From positions 153,183 to 217,182 of the forward strand of contig NZ_JAIMCA010000007.1 of the NCBI RefSeq assembly GCF_025499465.1: 64,000 nucleotides of DNA. The letters run 5' to 3'. The position numbers and the translations under genes are program-made. The notes below the pieces were generated by a model, which made no database searches, was not told where the DNA came from, and worked only from the letters and a program-made list of their open reading frames with translations. Shown here one piece after another: positions 53,063 through 61,008 of this stretch. Positions within the stretch are counted from its first letter, which is position 1. The number at the start of each line of letters is the position of its first letter. Source of the stretch: Allobosea sp. BH3. GTDB taxonomy: Bacteria > Pseudomonadota > Alphaproteobacteria > Rhizobiales > Beijerinckiaceae.

Positions 53063-53755
53063 ATGCCGACGACTGCGCTGAAGCTCCAGACGACCGACCG
53101 GGTCCGCGGCATCGCCGCTGCCTTGGAAGAGGAGATCGTGCTGGGCTGGCTGATGCCCCGCGAACGGCTCGTCGAGGAGGATCTGGCCGAGCGGCTCGAG
53201 GTGAAGCGCCATGTGGTCCGCGAGGCTTTGGCCGAGCTCGAGCGGGTCGGCCTGATCGAGCGCGTGCCCAACCGTGGCGCCTTCGTGAAGCTGCTCGACC
53301 CCACCGAGGTCCGGCAGATCTACTCGGTGCGAGAGGCGCTGGAGACGCTCGCCGCCGAACAGATTCCCATGCCGGCTCCCGCTCGCCTGCTGTCACAACT
53401 GGAGGAGATCCAGGGCGCTCACAGCGCGGCCGTCGCTTCCGGCGACGCTCGCGCTGCATTCCGCGCCAACATGTCCTTCCACGAGGCGTTGTTCGCCGCC
53501 TGCGGCAACCCCCACCTTGTCGAGCTGATCCAGGCCATGGCGCAGAAGGTTCATGGCGCGCGTTCGATCACCGCCGCAAGCGCGGAGCATCTGGCGCTGG
53601 CGCGCGATGAGCACCTTGGAATGATCGAAGCGATCAGGGCCGGAGACCGGCCTCGCCTCGTGGCGCTCTGTCGCCAGCATCTCGGGCCGTCGCGGGATGC
53701 CTATATCGCAGCGGTCGAGCCCCGCTTCGCGCGCTCAAAGAGCGTCGGCGGATAG
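53063..53755 (+). CDS. GntR-family transcriptional regulator with FCD ligand domain
   Basis: A 230-residue regulator. The winged helix (about 15-80, LVEEDLAERLEVKRHVVREALAEL) is followed by the all-helical FCD domain (about 90-215), whose metal-ligand residues are suggested by FHEALFAACGNPHL and DEHLGMIEAI. It is divergent from the sugar-acid dehydratase operon. The ATG lies only 6 nt after the TATAAT of the best promoter, so the mRNA would be leaderless or nearly so; GAAGGG at 53045-53050 could serve if transcription starts further upstream. A sugar-acid effector is likely from context. Confidence 0.92.
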   Translation: MPTTALKLQTTDRVRGIAAALEEEIVLGWLMPRERLVEEDLAERLEVKRHVVREALAELERVGLIERVPNRGAFVKLLDPTEVRQIYSVREALETLAAEQIPMPAPARLLSQLEEIQGAHSAAVASGDARAAFRANMSFHEALFAACGNPHLVELIQAMAQKVHGARSITAASAEHLALARDEHLGMIEAIRAGDRPRLVALCRQHLGPSRDAYIAAVEPRFARSKSVGG

Positions 53756-53775
53756 CTGCGGTGCCATGAAGGCGA

Positions 53776-54681
53776 TCACGGCTCGGCACGCCAATCGAAC
53801 TCACGGATATGTTGCAGCAACGCTGACATCGCGGCGCTCTGGTGGCGCCGGTTGGGATAATAGAGAAACCAGCTTGGCAGGTCGGGGGACCAGTCGGGCA
53901 GCAGTTCGATAAGGCTGCCCTCGTCGAGATGCGGCCTGGCATAGTCCTCGAAGACGTGCGCGATGCCTTGCCCAGCCTGCGCCGCTTGCAGTTCCTGATG
54001 CGCGGAGCTCAGCGTGAGGCGGCCTTCCGGCGTGATCTCCATGCGCTCGCCGCCCTTTTCGAACTGCCAGCTGACGACGGTTCCACCCGGAAAACGACGG
54101 CGGATGCAGTCGAGACCCATCAGATCGGACGGTGTCGACGGAGCGGCGCGATCCCGCAGATAGTGCGGTGACGCCACGATCGCATAGCGCAGGGCAGGGC
54201 CCAGCGGCACTGCGATCATGTCCTGTTCCAGCTGCCTGCCGAAGCGCACCCCGGCATCGAAGCCCCCTTGGACGATGTCGATGATGGCCGCGTCGCTGAT
54301 CAGCTCGACCTTCACCTCGGGAAAGCTCCGCATGAAGTCGAAGACCAGCGGGCACAGCACGTGATCGACCGCCGGGCCGGGCGCATTGATCCGCAGCGTG
54401 CCCGTCGGCGTCTCGCGCAGCCGGTTGAGATCGTCGAGCGCCTGCCTGATGTCGAGCAAGGCCGGAACGAGCCGTTCGTACAGCCGCGCCCCAGCCTCGG
54501 TCGGCGCAACGCTGCGGGTCGTCCGGTTCAACAGGCGCAGCCCAAGTGCCTGTTCGAGCCCGCCGATGGTCTGGCTCAGCGCGGCCGACGAAACCCTCCG
54601 CTCGATCGCCGCCGCCCGAAAACCACCGCAACTGACGATGGAGGCGAAGGCATCGAGGCTATCGAGGCGCAAGGGCTTCAT
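53776..54681 (-). CDS. LysR-family transcriptional regulator
   Basis: A 301-residue LysR protein of the CrgA/YafC-like group. The helix-turn-helix is at about 20-45 (FRAAAIERRVSSAALSQTIGGLE), with AYR-type strand RTTRSVAPTEAGARLYERL, and the effector domain covers about 90-290. It is divergent from the exported metallo-hydrolase at 54788, with two dyads in the 106-bp gap. It is convergent with the GntR regulator, 20 bp apart. Its likely target is the divergent hydrolase gene. Confidence 0.92.
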   Translation of the reverse strand: MKPLRLDSLDAFASIVSCGGFRAAAIERRVSSAALSQTIGGLEQALGLRLLNRTTRSVAPTEAGARLYERLVPALLDIRQALDDLNRLRETPTGTLRINAPGPAVDHVLCPLVFDFMRSFPEVKVELISDAAIIDIVQGGFDAGVRFGRQLEQDMIAVPLGPALRYAIVASPHYLRDRAAPSTPSDLMGLDCIRRRFPGGTVVSWQFEKGGERMEITPEGRLTLSSAHQELQAAQAGQGIAHVFEDYARPHLDEGSLIELLPDWSPDLPSWFLYYPNRRHQSAAMSALLQHIREFDWRAEP

Positions 54682-54682
54682 T

Positions 54683-54733
54683 GCAAAGCTTTGCTTATCA
54701 GGTTGATCGTCAGGACTCGTCTTATCCGATCAA
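54683..54733. promoter_or_regulatory. Palindromes in the LysR/metallo-hydrolase divergent region
   Basis: GCAAAGCTTTGC (54683-54694) is a perfect 12-bp palindrome right before the LysR start. TTGATCG (54703-54709) and CGATCAA (54727-54733) form a 7-bp inverted repeat with a 17-nt spacer. They are good candidates for the LysR recognition and activation sites. Confidence 0.42.
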
Positions 54734-54787
54734 TTGTGCGGCGTCATCTTGAGGGCCAACCCGAGTCAATCCGACCACGAGGCAGCC

Positions 54788-55774
54788 ATGACCACCATCA
54801 CCATGAATCGCCGCAAGATCGTCCTTTCCGCCGTGGGCGCAACGGGCCTGGTTCTCGGAAGCGGCCGGGCCGGGGACGTCCAGGCCCAGGCGCCGCGGAC
54901 GCCGGAGAGCAATCTCGGCCACTATCGTTTCCGCGTCGGCGAGATCGGCGCGACCGTGCTGAGCGACGGGATTATCGGTGGCCCGCCGCGCGTCTATGCG
55001 AGCGATGCGCCCGAACAGGAACTACAGGAGGTGCTGAAGCGCGCCTTCCTGCCTGCCGACCACATGACGTTGAATCTCAATACGCTGCTGATCGAGACGG
55101 GAGGCCGGCGCATCCTGCTGGAGGCCGGTGCCGGGCAGACGATGGGCCCGAATGGCGGCAGGATCTTCGCCCGTCTGGCCGAGATCGGCCTGAGCGCAGG
55201 CGATATCGATGTCGTCGTCGTCTCGCATACCCACCCTGACCATGTCGGCAATCTCAGAACGGCGGATGGAGGGCCGGCTTTCCCGCGCGCTACGGTGTTC
55301 GCTCCGAAGGCTGATTGGGACTTCTTCGTCCTCGGGGAGCCCGACCTGTCCTACATGCCGGTCCCGGAGGAGTTCCGCCGGCGCTTCGGCGCGGCGATCA
55401 AGCGCAGCGTCGAGCCCGTCGCCAAGGGCGTCGAACTCTACGAGGCGGGGGCCGAGATCGTCCCGGGTCTGACGACCATCGCCGCATCCGGGCACACCCC
55501 CGGCATGGTCTCTTTCCTCGTTCATTCCCGGGGCGACCAGCTGCTGCTGACGGCCGATCTCGCCTACCATCCCGTCGTGAACATCGACCAGCCGTGGCGC
55601 CCCGGCCCGGACCGCGACAAGGATGCTGCCCTGAGCGCACGCCGGCGGATATTCGACCGGGCGGCGGCCGAACGGATCCCGGTCCTCGGCTTCCACTATC
55701 CGTTCCCGGGTCTCGGCCACCTGCTGCGCACGGACACCGGTTACGCCTGGGTGCCCGCGGGCTGGCAGTTCTGA
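54788..55774 (+). CDS. Exported metallo-beta-lactamase-fold hydrolase
   Basis: A 328-residue MBL-fold enzyme. The N-terminus MNRRKIVLSAVGATG is a Tat-like signal (cleavage near VQAQ). The zinc motif is VSHTHPDHVGN, with ASGHTPGMVS and LLTADLAYHP supplying further ligands. The start at 54788 has GAGG 6 nt upstream. The family includes lactonases, parathion hydrolases and arylsulfatases, so the substrate cannot be chosen. It is divergent from the LysR gene at 53776-54681, which probably regulates it. Confidence 0.9.
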   Translation: MTTITMNRRKIVLSAVGATGLVLGSGRAGDVQAQAPRTPESNLGHYRFRVGEIGATVLSDGIIGGPPRVYASDAPEQELQEVLKRAFLPADHMTLNLNTLLIETGGRRILLEAGAGQTMGPNGGRIFARLAEIGLSAGDIDVVVVSHTHPDHVGNLRTADGGPAFPRATVFAPKADWDFFVLGEPDLSYMPVPEEFRRRFGAAIKRSVEPVAKGVELYEAGAEIVPGLTTIAASGHTPGMVSFLVHSRGDQLLLTADLAYHPVVNIDQPWRPGPDRDKDAALSARRRIFDRAAAERIPVLGFHYPFPGLGHLLRTDTGYAWVPAGWQF

Positions 55775-55987
55775 AAAGGGAGGCGACATCGCGATGGCCA
55801 CGGCGATCGATCCCGGCCGCTGCAGCTTTCCAGGCGCCGCCGGCGGCGGACCGCCGCAGGCCTGCCCTCATGGTTGCAGCGTTGGCCGGACGGCGCCAAA
55901 ATTGCCTGACGCAACGCCCTTGGATCATCGCTCTTGCGCTACGCCCTCCGCATGTTCCTCGACCGACGACCGACCTGAGCGCCGCAG

Positions 55988-56728
55988 ATGCGCATCGCCG
56001 TGCTCGCCGACATCCATGCCAACCGCGAGGCGTTCGACGCGGTGCGAGAGGCTGTCGCCGCTGAGGCGCCGGACAAGATCGTCATCGCCGGAGACATCGT
56101 CGGATACGGGGCCGATCCGACCTATGCCGTCGAGATCGCTGCGGACTACGCCGCCCGCGGCGCCCATGTCGTCCTCGGCAATCACGACCAGGCCGCGGTG
56201 GAAGAGCGACGCGGGATGACCGAGAATGCCCGCGCTGCGATCCTCTGGACACGCGAACAGCTTTCGCAGGAGCATCGTGCGTTTCTCGCCGGGCTGCCTA
56301 TGACGATCACGGATCAGGATCGCCTCTACGTTCATGCAAGTGCCGACGAGCCCGGCCGCTGGCGTTATGTCCACGATGCGCAGGCGGCGGCTCCGTCCTT
56401 CGAGGCCACTCCGGCACAGTTGATCATCTGCGGCCATACCCACATCCCGGCGGTCTTCTACTCGCGCCCCGGCCGTCCGCCCGTGGCGTTCCGGCCGCTG
56501 GACAACCAGCCAGCGCCGCTGATGACAACGCGCCGCCATCTCGTGGTCGTGGGCTCCGTCGGCCAGCCGCGCGACGGCAACCCGGCAGCCTGCTTTGCCC
56601 TCGTCGATCTCCGGGAACGCAGCGTCACCATGCACCGCGTGCCCTATGACGCCGAGACGGCGGCCCGCAAGGTGTTGTCGGCCGGACTGCCGCCGTCTCT
56701 CGCGGCCCGCCTCGTTGCCGGACGGTGA
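55988..56728 (+). CDS. Calcineurin-like metallophosphoesterase
   Basis: A 246-residue phosphoesterase with the full metal-ligand set: Asp8 and His10 (VLADIHAN), Asp36 (AGDIVGYG), Asn65/His66 (GNHD) and GHTH near residue 150. It belongs to the YfcE/DevT-like small group, which contains phosphodiesterases and protein phosphatases. It ends 4 bp before the kinase gene at 56733, so the two are translationally coupled. This pairing suggests a phosphatase that opposes the kinase. The 213 bp upstream hold no gene, although an ATG at 55794 has a good ribosome binding site. Confidence 0.88.
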   Translation: MRIAVLADIHANREAFDAVREAVAAEAPDKIVIAGDIVGYGADPTYAVEIAADYAARGAHVVLGNHDQAAVEERRGMTENARAAILWTREQLSQEHRAFLAGLPMTITDQDRLYVHASADEPGRWRYVHDAQAAAPSFEATPAQLIICGHTHIPAVFYSRPGRPPVAFRPLDNQPAPLMTTRRHLVVVGSVGQPRDGNPAACFALVDLRERSVTMHRVPYDAETAARKVLSAGLPPSLAARLVAGR

Positions 56729-56732
56729 AGGG

Positions 56733-58130
56733 ATGCATTTTCGTCAAGGGCAGGTGATCGACGGCTTCACGCTGGAAGAGCAGATGCCCTCGGGCGGCAT
56801 GGCTTCGCTCTGGCGGGCGCGTCACCCGGATCTCGATGTCACGGCCGTGCTCAAGATCCCGTTTCTCGATCCCGGTCAGGATGTCTCGGTCGTGATCGGT
56901 TACGAGGTCGAGGAACTGGTCCTGAAGCGCCTCTCGGGCCCGCATGTCCCGCGCTATATCCGCTCCGGCGACCTCGCCGAGACGCCCTATATCGCGATGG
57001 AATTCGTCGAGGGCGAGAGCCTTGCGAAGCTGGCCCGTAATGCCCCCCTGTCGCCTGATGAGGTCGCACTCATCGGCGCCAAGGTGGCCGTTGCGCTGGC
57101 CAGCCTTCATGCGCAGGAGGTCGCGCATCTCGACCTGAAGCCGGAGAATGTGATCCTTGCCGAGCGCGGCGCGGTCCTGCTCGACTTCGGCCTTTCCCGC
57201 CATGCAGGCTTGCCGGACCTGCTGGGCGAGGAGAGCCGTGTCCCGATGGGCTCCGCCGCCTATATTGCGCCCGAGCAGGTGCTCGGTGACCGCTCCGACC
57301 CGGCCAGCGACATCTTTGCCCTCGGGGGCATCCTCTATTTGCTTGCCACCGGCGAACTGCCCTTCGATTTCCCCTCGACGACGGCCGGCATGAAGCGGCG
57401 GCTTTACCATGCGCCGAAGCCGCCCTCCGCCATCAACCCGAAGGTGCCTGCCTGGCTCGAGACGATCATCCGGAAATGCCTCGAGGTCGATCGTGGCCGG
57501 CGCTACGCCGACGCCGCACGCGTCGCCTTCGACCTGCGCCATCCGGACCAGGTGGTCATCACCAAGCCGCAACCGCGGCGCTCAAGTTGGGACCGCATCG
57601 TCTCCGCCTTCCAAAAGCGCGATGACCGCCAGCTGACGGGCGCCCCAACGTCCCGGCGGCGCGAGGCCGGCCCGGCGCTCATCCTCGCTGCGGTCGACCT
57701 CGCCGGCGGCACCGACCCGCTTGCCCAGGCCGTGCGAGCCGAGACCGCGCGGCTCGTGGCCGCTCGACCCGATTCCCGCCTCGCCTGCCTGACCGTCCTG
57801 AAGACCGAGCTCATCGGCGAGGACTCCAGGGCGGACGATGCCGGGCGCTCCGCCTACATCAGGCGGCTTGTGATGCTGAAGGATTGGGCGCACCCGCTCG
57901 GTCTACCGGAGGAACGGGTCAGCTATCACGTGGTTGAGGCGGTCAGCGCGGCCGACGCGATCATCCGCTATGCCGAGCACAACCAAATCGGCCATATCGT
58001 CATCGGTGCGCGAGGCGCTTCCGCCGTGAGGCGCCATCTAGGCAGCGTTTCCTCGAAGGTCGTCGCCCAGGCCGGCTGTTCGGTCACGGTGGTGCGTCTT
58101 GCGATGCTCGAGGAAGCGGTAGAACCTTAG
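56733..58130 (+). CDS. Ser/Thr protein kinase fused to a universal stress protein domain
   Basis: A 465-residue fusion. The N-terminal Hanks-type kinase (about 11-275) has catalytic Lys41 (AVLKIPF), the loop HLDLKPEN (Asp134; Leu replaces the Arg of HRD), DFG at 151-153 and APE at 179-181. A linker (about 280-310) leads to a UspA domain (about 315-455, ILAAVDLAGG ... IGARGASAVRRHLGSVSSKV, close to the ATP-binding G-2x-G-9x-G-(S/T) rule). There is no membrane segment, so it is cytoplasmic. ATG at 56733 follows AAGG closely. USP domains sense ATP or stress, so kinase activity may be set by the attached sensor. The phosphoesterase upstream may reverse it. Confidence 0.9.
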   Translation: MHFRQGQVIDGFTLEEQMPSGGMASLWRARHPDLDVTAVLKIPFLDPGQDVSVVIGYEVEELVLKRLSGPHVPRYIRSGDLAETPYIAMEFVEGESLAKLARNAPLSPDEVALIGAKVAVALASLHAQEVAHLDLKPENVILAERGAVLLDFGLSRHAGLPDLLGEESRVPMGSAAYIAPEQVLGDRSDPASDIFALGGILYLLATGELPFDFPSTTAGMKRRLYHAPKPPSAINPKVPAWLETIIRKCLEVDRGRRYADAARVAFDLRHPDQVVITKPQPRRSSWDRIVSAFQKRDDRQLTGAPTSRRREAGPALILAAVDLAGGTDPLAQAVRAETARLVAARPDSRLACLTVLKTELIGEDSRADDAGRSAYIRRLVMLKDWAHPLGLPEERVSYHVVEAVSAADAIIRYAEHNQIGHIVIGARGASAVRRHLGSVSSKVVAQAGCSVTVVRLAMLEEAVEP

Positions 58131-58267
58131 AATCGATCAAAACAACAGCGGGTCGCGGTGACAGCAGAGCCGACCCTTCCCTGCGATCGCCATCGAAAAA
58201 GCTTGATCTATTGATTGCATTCACTAATGCGGTTGAGCGCAGATTCTTGAATAGTAGGGGAATAAAA

Positions 58268-58702
58268 TTGTCCGATTCTAACGACGTGATTGTTGATCTT
58301 GTTGCAGGGATCGTTTCGGCTTTCGTGGCTCACAACAGTGTGCCGACCTCCGAATTGCCGGCCCTGATCGCGAGCACTCACGCGGCGCTTGTCGGTCTCG
58401 GCAAGGAGCAGGCACCTGTCGTCGAGGAAAAGCTCGTTCCCGCGGTCGCGATCAAGAAGTCGATCACGCCTGATCATCTGATTTGCCTGGAAGATGGCAA
58501 GAAGTTCAAATCGCTGAAGCGCCATCTGCGCTCGGCCTACGACCTGTCGCCCGATCAGTACCGAGCCAAGTGGGGCCTGCCGTCCGACTATCCGATGGTC
58601 GCTCCGGCCTATGCCGAAGCGCGCTCGAACCTGGCGAAGAAGATGGGCCTGGGCAATCAGCGGCGGAAGACCGCGCCGGCGCGCGCGCGGACGAAGGCCT
58701 GA
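58268..58702 (+). CDS. mucR: MucR/Ros-family transcriptional regulator
   Basis: A 144-residue MucR-type regulator, a global repressor in rhizobia acting on exopolysaccharide, motility and virulence genes through AT-rich DNA. The zinc-finger-like region is CLEDGKKFKSLKRHLRSAYDLSPDQYR (from Cys73); His86 is kept, but the second Cys is Asp76 and the second His is replaced by Ala/Tyr (90-91). Zinc-less relatives are known in the family. The TTG at 58268 is chosen: AGGGG lies 7 nt upstream and (M)SDSNDVIVDLVAGIV is the normal start. The leader is AT-rich, as expected for autoregulation. Several paralogues are usual per genome. Confidence 0.9.
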   Translation: MSDSNDVIVDLVAGIVSAFVAHNSVPTSELPALIASTHAALVGLGKEQAPVVEEKLVPAVAIKKSITPDHLICLEDGKKFKSLKRHLRSAYDLSPDQYRAKWGLPSDYPMVAPAYAEARSNLAKKMGLGNQRRKTAPARARTKA

Positions 58703-58812
58703 GCTTCGTCTGAACGATAGGGCGGGCGACAACAAAAGTCCGCCTCTTCGCCGGCAGCCTTACGCCCTTCCGGAGTGTCTGGGCCAGAGCCCGGCCTGAT
58801 ATCGACGAGCAA

Positions 58813-58836
58813 ACGGCGGCCGGTAGCGGCCGCCGT
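58813..58836. terminator. Hairpin between convergent mucR and NitT solute-binding-protein genes
   Basis: A 9-bp stem (ACGGCGGCC with GGCCGCCGT) and a 6-nt loop lie in the 157-bp gap between convergent genes. The flanks (GGTTTCTG on one side, TTTGCTCG on the other strand) are only weakly T-rich, so it may act as a modest bidirectional terminator. Confidence 0.45.
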
Positions 58837-58859
58837 CATGGTTTCTGTGTGTGAGCTGC

Positions 58860-59921
58860 TCAGGGCTTGAAGACGAAGCCCGGCCCGATCGCGACATCGG
58901 CCGGGATCGGCGGCAGGTCGCTGAACAGCCCCGGATTATCCGCCATCACCTTGACGATGTGCTTCGGCTCGAAGTGCTTGTTGACGTCGAAGGTGTCCTT
59001 GATGAAGCCGAGCCGGTGCAGCCGCTCCTGCGCGGACCAGAGCGCCCGGAAGTTGTTGGCTGAGAGACGGCGGTCCGCCTGCTGGATGTTAAATTCCATC
59101 GAGGCCTCGGCGACATCCTGCTTCAGGCCCGGGATCCAGCGAGTCGCCACCTGCGCGGCTCGCTTCGGCTCCTTGCGCATCCACTGGTCGCCCTCGGAGA
59201 GCGCGGCGAGGAACTTCTCGATGGTAGCGCCATTGGCCGTCACCCAGGGGCGCAGGCCGACATTATAGCCGATATAGGAGATGACGCCGCCACCGCGGAT
59301 GATCTCGACGGCGCCAGGAACGTCTTTCAGCGCGACGACCGGCCAGGGGTCCCAGCCGACGAAGGCGTCGATGCCCTTGGCCAGCAGCGCCACCGTCATG
59401 TCCGGCGGCGGCGTGTTGACGAGCGTGACGTCGGCAGGCGTCAGCCCGCCCTTCTCGATCAGGGCGAGGATGTAGAGATGGTTGATCGTGCCGAAAGAGG
59501 CGGCGATCTTCTTGCCCTTCAGGCTCGCGAGATCGCCCTTGGCGATGCCGGAATCCGCCCGAGCGATCAGCGCCATGGTGGCGTCCGAGCCGCGCGTCGT
59601 GGGGTTGCCCGAATAGTTGCCGAGCGCGACGAGGTCCATGCCGCGCAGCACGGCGCCGATCATCGGTACGCCGACCTGGACGATATTGCTCTCGCCCGCC
59701 TGCAGGGCGTTCAACGCATCGACGCCGGTGGCATAGGGCCGGGCGATGTCGACATCGAGACCCCATTTCTCGAAGAAGCCGCGCTCCAGCGCGATCGGTA
59801 GGCCGATCTGGTCAATACCGGTGACCATGCCGGCCTTGAGCTTCACCAGAGTCTGCGCCCGCGCGATGTTCGGCGCGGCGAGCGCTGCGCCCGCGGCCAG
59901 GATTGTCCTGCGTGTGATCAT
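58860..59921 (-). CDS. NitT/TauT-family ABC transporter solute-binding protein
   Basis: A 353-residue periplasmic binding protein of the NMT1/SsuA/TauA class. A Tat-like signal (MITRRTILAAGAALAAPNIARAQ) is present, followed by VKLKAGMVTGIDQIGLPIALERGFFEKWGLDV. ATG at 59921 is preceded by GGGAGGA at 5 nt, which overlaps the stop of the 109-residue gene upstream. Last gene of the operon permease-permease-ATPase-small membrane protein-SBP. Ligands in this family range from nitrate, sulfonates and thiamine precursors to aromatic acids. Confidence 0.92.
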   Translation of the reverse strand: MITRRTILAAGAALAAPNIARAQTLVKLKAGMVTGIDQIGLPIALERGFFEKWGLDVDIARPYATGVDALNALQAGESNIVQVGVPMIGAVLRGMDLVALGNYSGNPTTRGSDATMALIARADSGIAKGDLASLKGKKIAASFGTINHLYILALIEKGGLTPADVTLVNTPPPDMTVALLAKGIDAFVGWDPWPVVALKDVPGAVEIIRGGGVISYIGYNVGLRPWVTANGATIEKFLAALSEGDQWMRKEPKRAAQVATRWIPGLKQDVAEASMEFNIQQADRRLSANNFRALWSAQERLHRLGFIKDTFDVNKHFEPKHIVKVMADNPGLFSDLPPIPADVAIGPGFVFKP

Positions 59922-59923
59922 TT

Positions 59924-60253
59924 TTATCCTCCCTGTTGCAAAGGCTCGACCCGCTTGACCCAGTAGTAGCGGGCGATTGCGGTGAGCTCGTTCTTGTCGA
60001 CGTTGCGCAATTCGACTGTGTTGCCATCCGTGCCCGAGACGCGGCCATAGCGCTGGAACATCAGCACGTGGAAGCGCTCGGGCTCGAAGGGCAGGGTGAC
60101 CAGAGCATTGACGCGCTGCCGGTCCGGAAAGCCCGCCGCGATCTTCGACGGCGCGACGATGAAGAGCCAGGCTTGCCAGGAGGCCCAGCCGGCGAGGCAG
60201 ACGAGCAGAATCAGCCCCCGCCGATTGCCGAGGGCGGAGCGCAGCGCGCTCAT
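59924..60253 (-). CDS. Small membrane-anchored protein of a NitT-type ABC operon, function unknown
   Basis: A 109-residue protein with one N-terminal membrane segment (about 12-34, GLILLVCLAGWASWQAWLFIVAP) and a periplasmic beta-rich domain of about 75 residues. It overlaps the ATPase gene by 4 bp, and its last codons form the ribosome binding site of the SBP gene. Such tight coupling makes it a likely accessory transporter part, for example a docking or stabilising subunit for the SBP. No family was recognised. Confidence 0.8.
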   Translation of the reverse strand: MSALRSALGNRRGLILLVCLAGWASWQAWLFIVAPSKIAAGFPDRQRVNALVTLPFEPERFHVLMFQRYGRVSGTDGNTVELRNVDKNELTAIARYYWVKRVEPLQQGG

Positions 60254-61008
60254 GCCGACCTCACCAGCGCGAGGACCTTGTTCGACAGTTCCTTGAATGC
60301 GTCGTCCTCGACCAGCTTGTCCCAGGATCGCGGGCGCTCGATCGGCACCGGCACATCGGCCAGCACATGGCCCTTCGAAAGCACGACGACGCGGTTCGCC
60401 AGGAAGACCGCCTCGGACACATCGTGGGTGATGAAGAGCACGGTCGGCCGCCGCTCCTCCCAGATCCGGCTGAGCTCGTCCTGCAGGGTCATGCGCGTCT
60501 GCGCGTCGACGCTGGCAAAGGGCTCGTCCATCAGCAGGACGTCGGGCTTGTTGGCGAGCGCACGCACGACGCCGACGCGCTGCTGCATGCCGCCCGAAAG
60601 CTCGTTCGGGTAGCGATCGGCAGCGTGCGACAAGCCCGCCATGGAGAGATATTCGCGGGCGATCTCGTCGCGCTCGGCCTTCGGCACGCCCCGCATCTTC
60701 GGGCCGAAGCCGACATTGTCGAGCACCGTCTTCCAGGGAAAGAGCGCGAAGGACTGGAAGACGACACCGCGGTCCGGCCCAGGCCCCTTGACCGGCTGGC
60801 CGCCGACCAGGATCTCGCCGCCCGAATGCGGGATGAAGCCGGCGACCATGTTCAGGATCGTGGACTTGCCGCAGCCGGAGGGGCCGACCACCGAGACGAA
60901 TTCGCCCGCGGGGATGTCAAGCGAGATGTCGTGCAGCGCCGTGTGGTGGCTGCCCTCGTACAGGTCGTAATAGGTCTTGGAGAGGTTTTTCAGGCCGAGA
61001 CTTTTCAC
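60250..61008 (-). CDS. NitT/TauT-type ABC transporter ATP-binding protein
   Basis: A 252-residue ATPase. It has Walker A GPSGCGKST (about 40-48), signature LSGGMQQRVGVVRAL, Walker B VLLMDEPFASVD and switch His in FITHDVSEA. The GTG at 61008 overlaps the upstream permease stop (GTGA), and GGGGA lies about 9 nt before it. A longer in-frame reading through the permease is not protein-like. It drives the two permeases at 61005-62578. Confidence 0.93.
   Translation of the reverse strand: MKSLGLKNLSKTYYDLYEGSHHTALHDISLDIPAGEFVSVVGPSGCGKSTILNMVAGFIPHSGGEILVGGQPVKGPGPDRGVVFQSFALFPWKTVLDNVGFGPKMRGVPKAERDEIAREYLSMAGLSHAADRYPNELSGGMQQRVGVVRALANKPDVLLMDEPFASVDAQTRMTLQDELSRIWEERRPTVLFITHDVSEAVFLANRVVVLSKGHVLADVPVPIERPRSWDKLVEDDAFKELSNKVLALVRSA

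Noticed and set aside
55794..56219. An ATG with a good GGGAGG site that opens a 141-codon frame
   Set aside because: Most of the frame runs out of phase through the metallophosphoesterase gene, whose motifs are unmistakable. A leader peptide cannot be excluded but has no other support.
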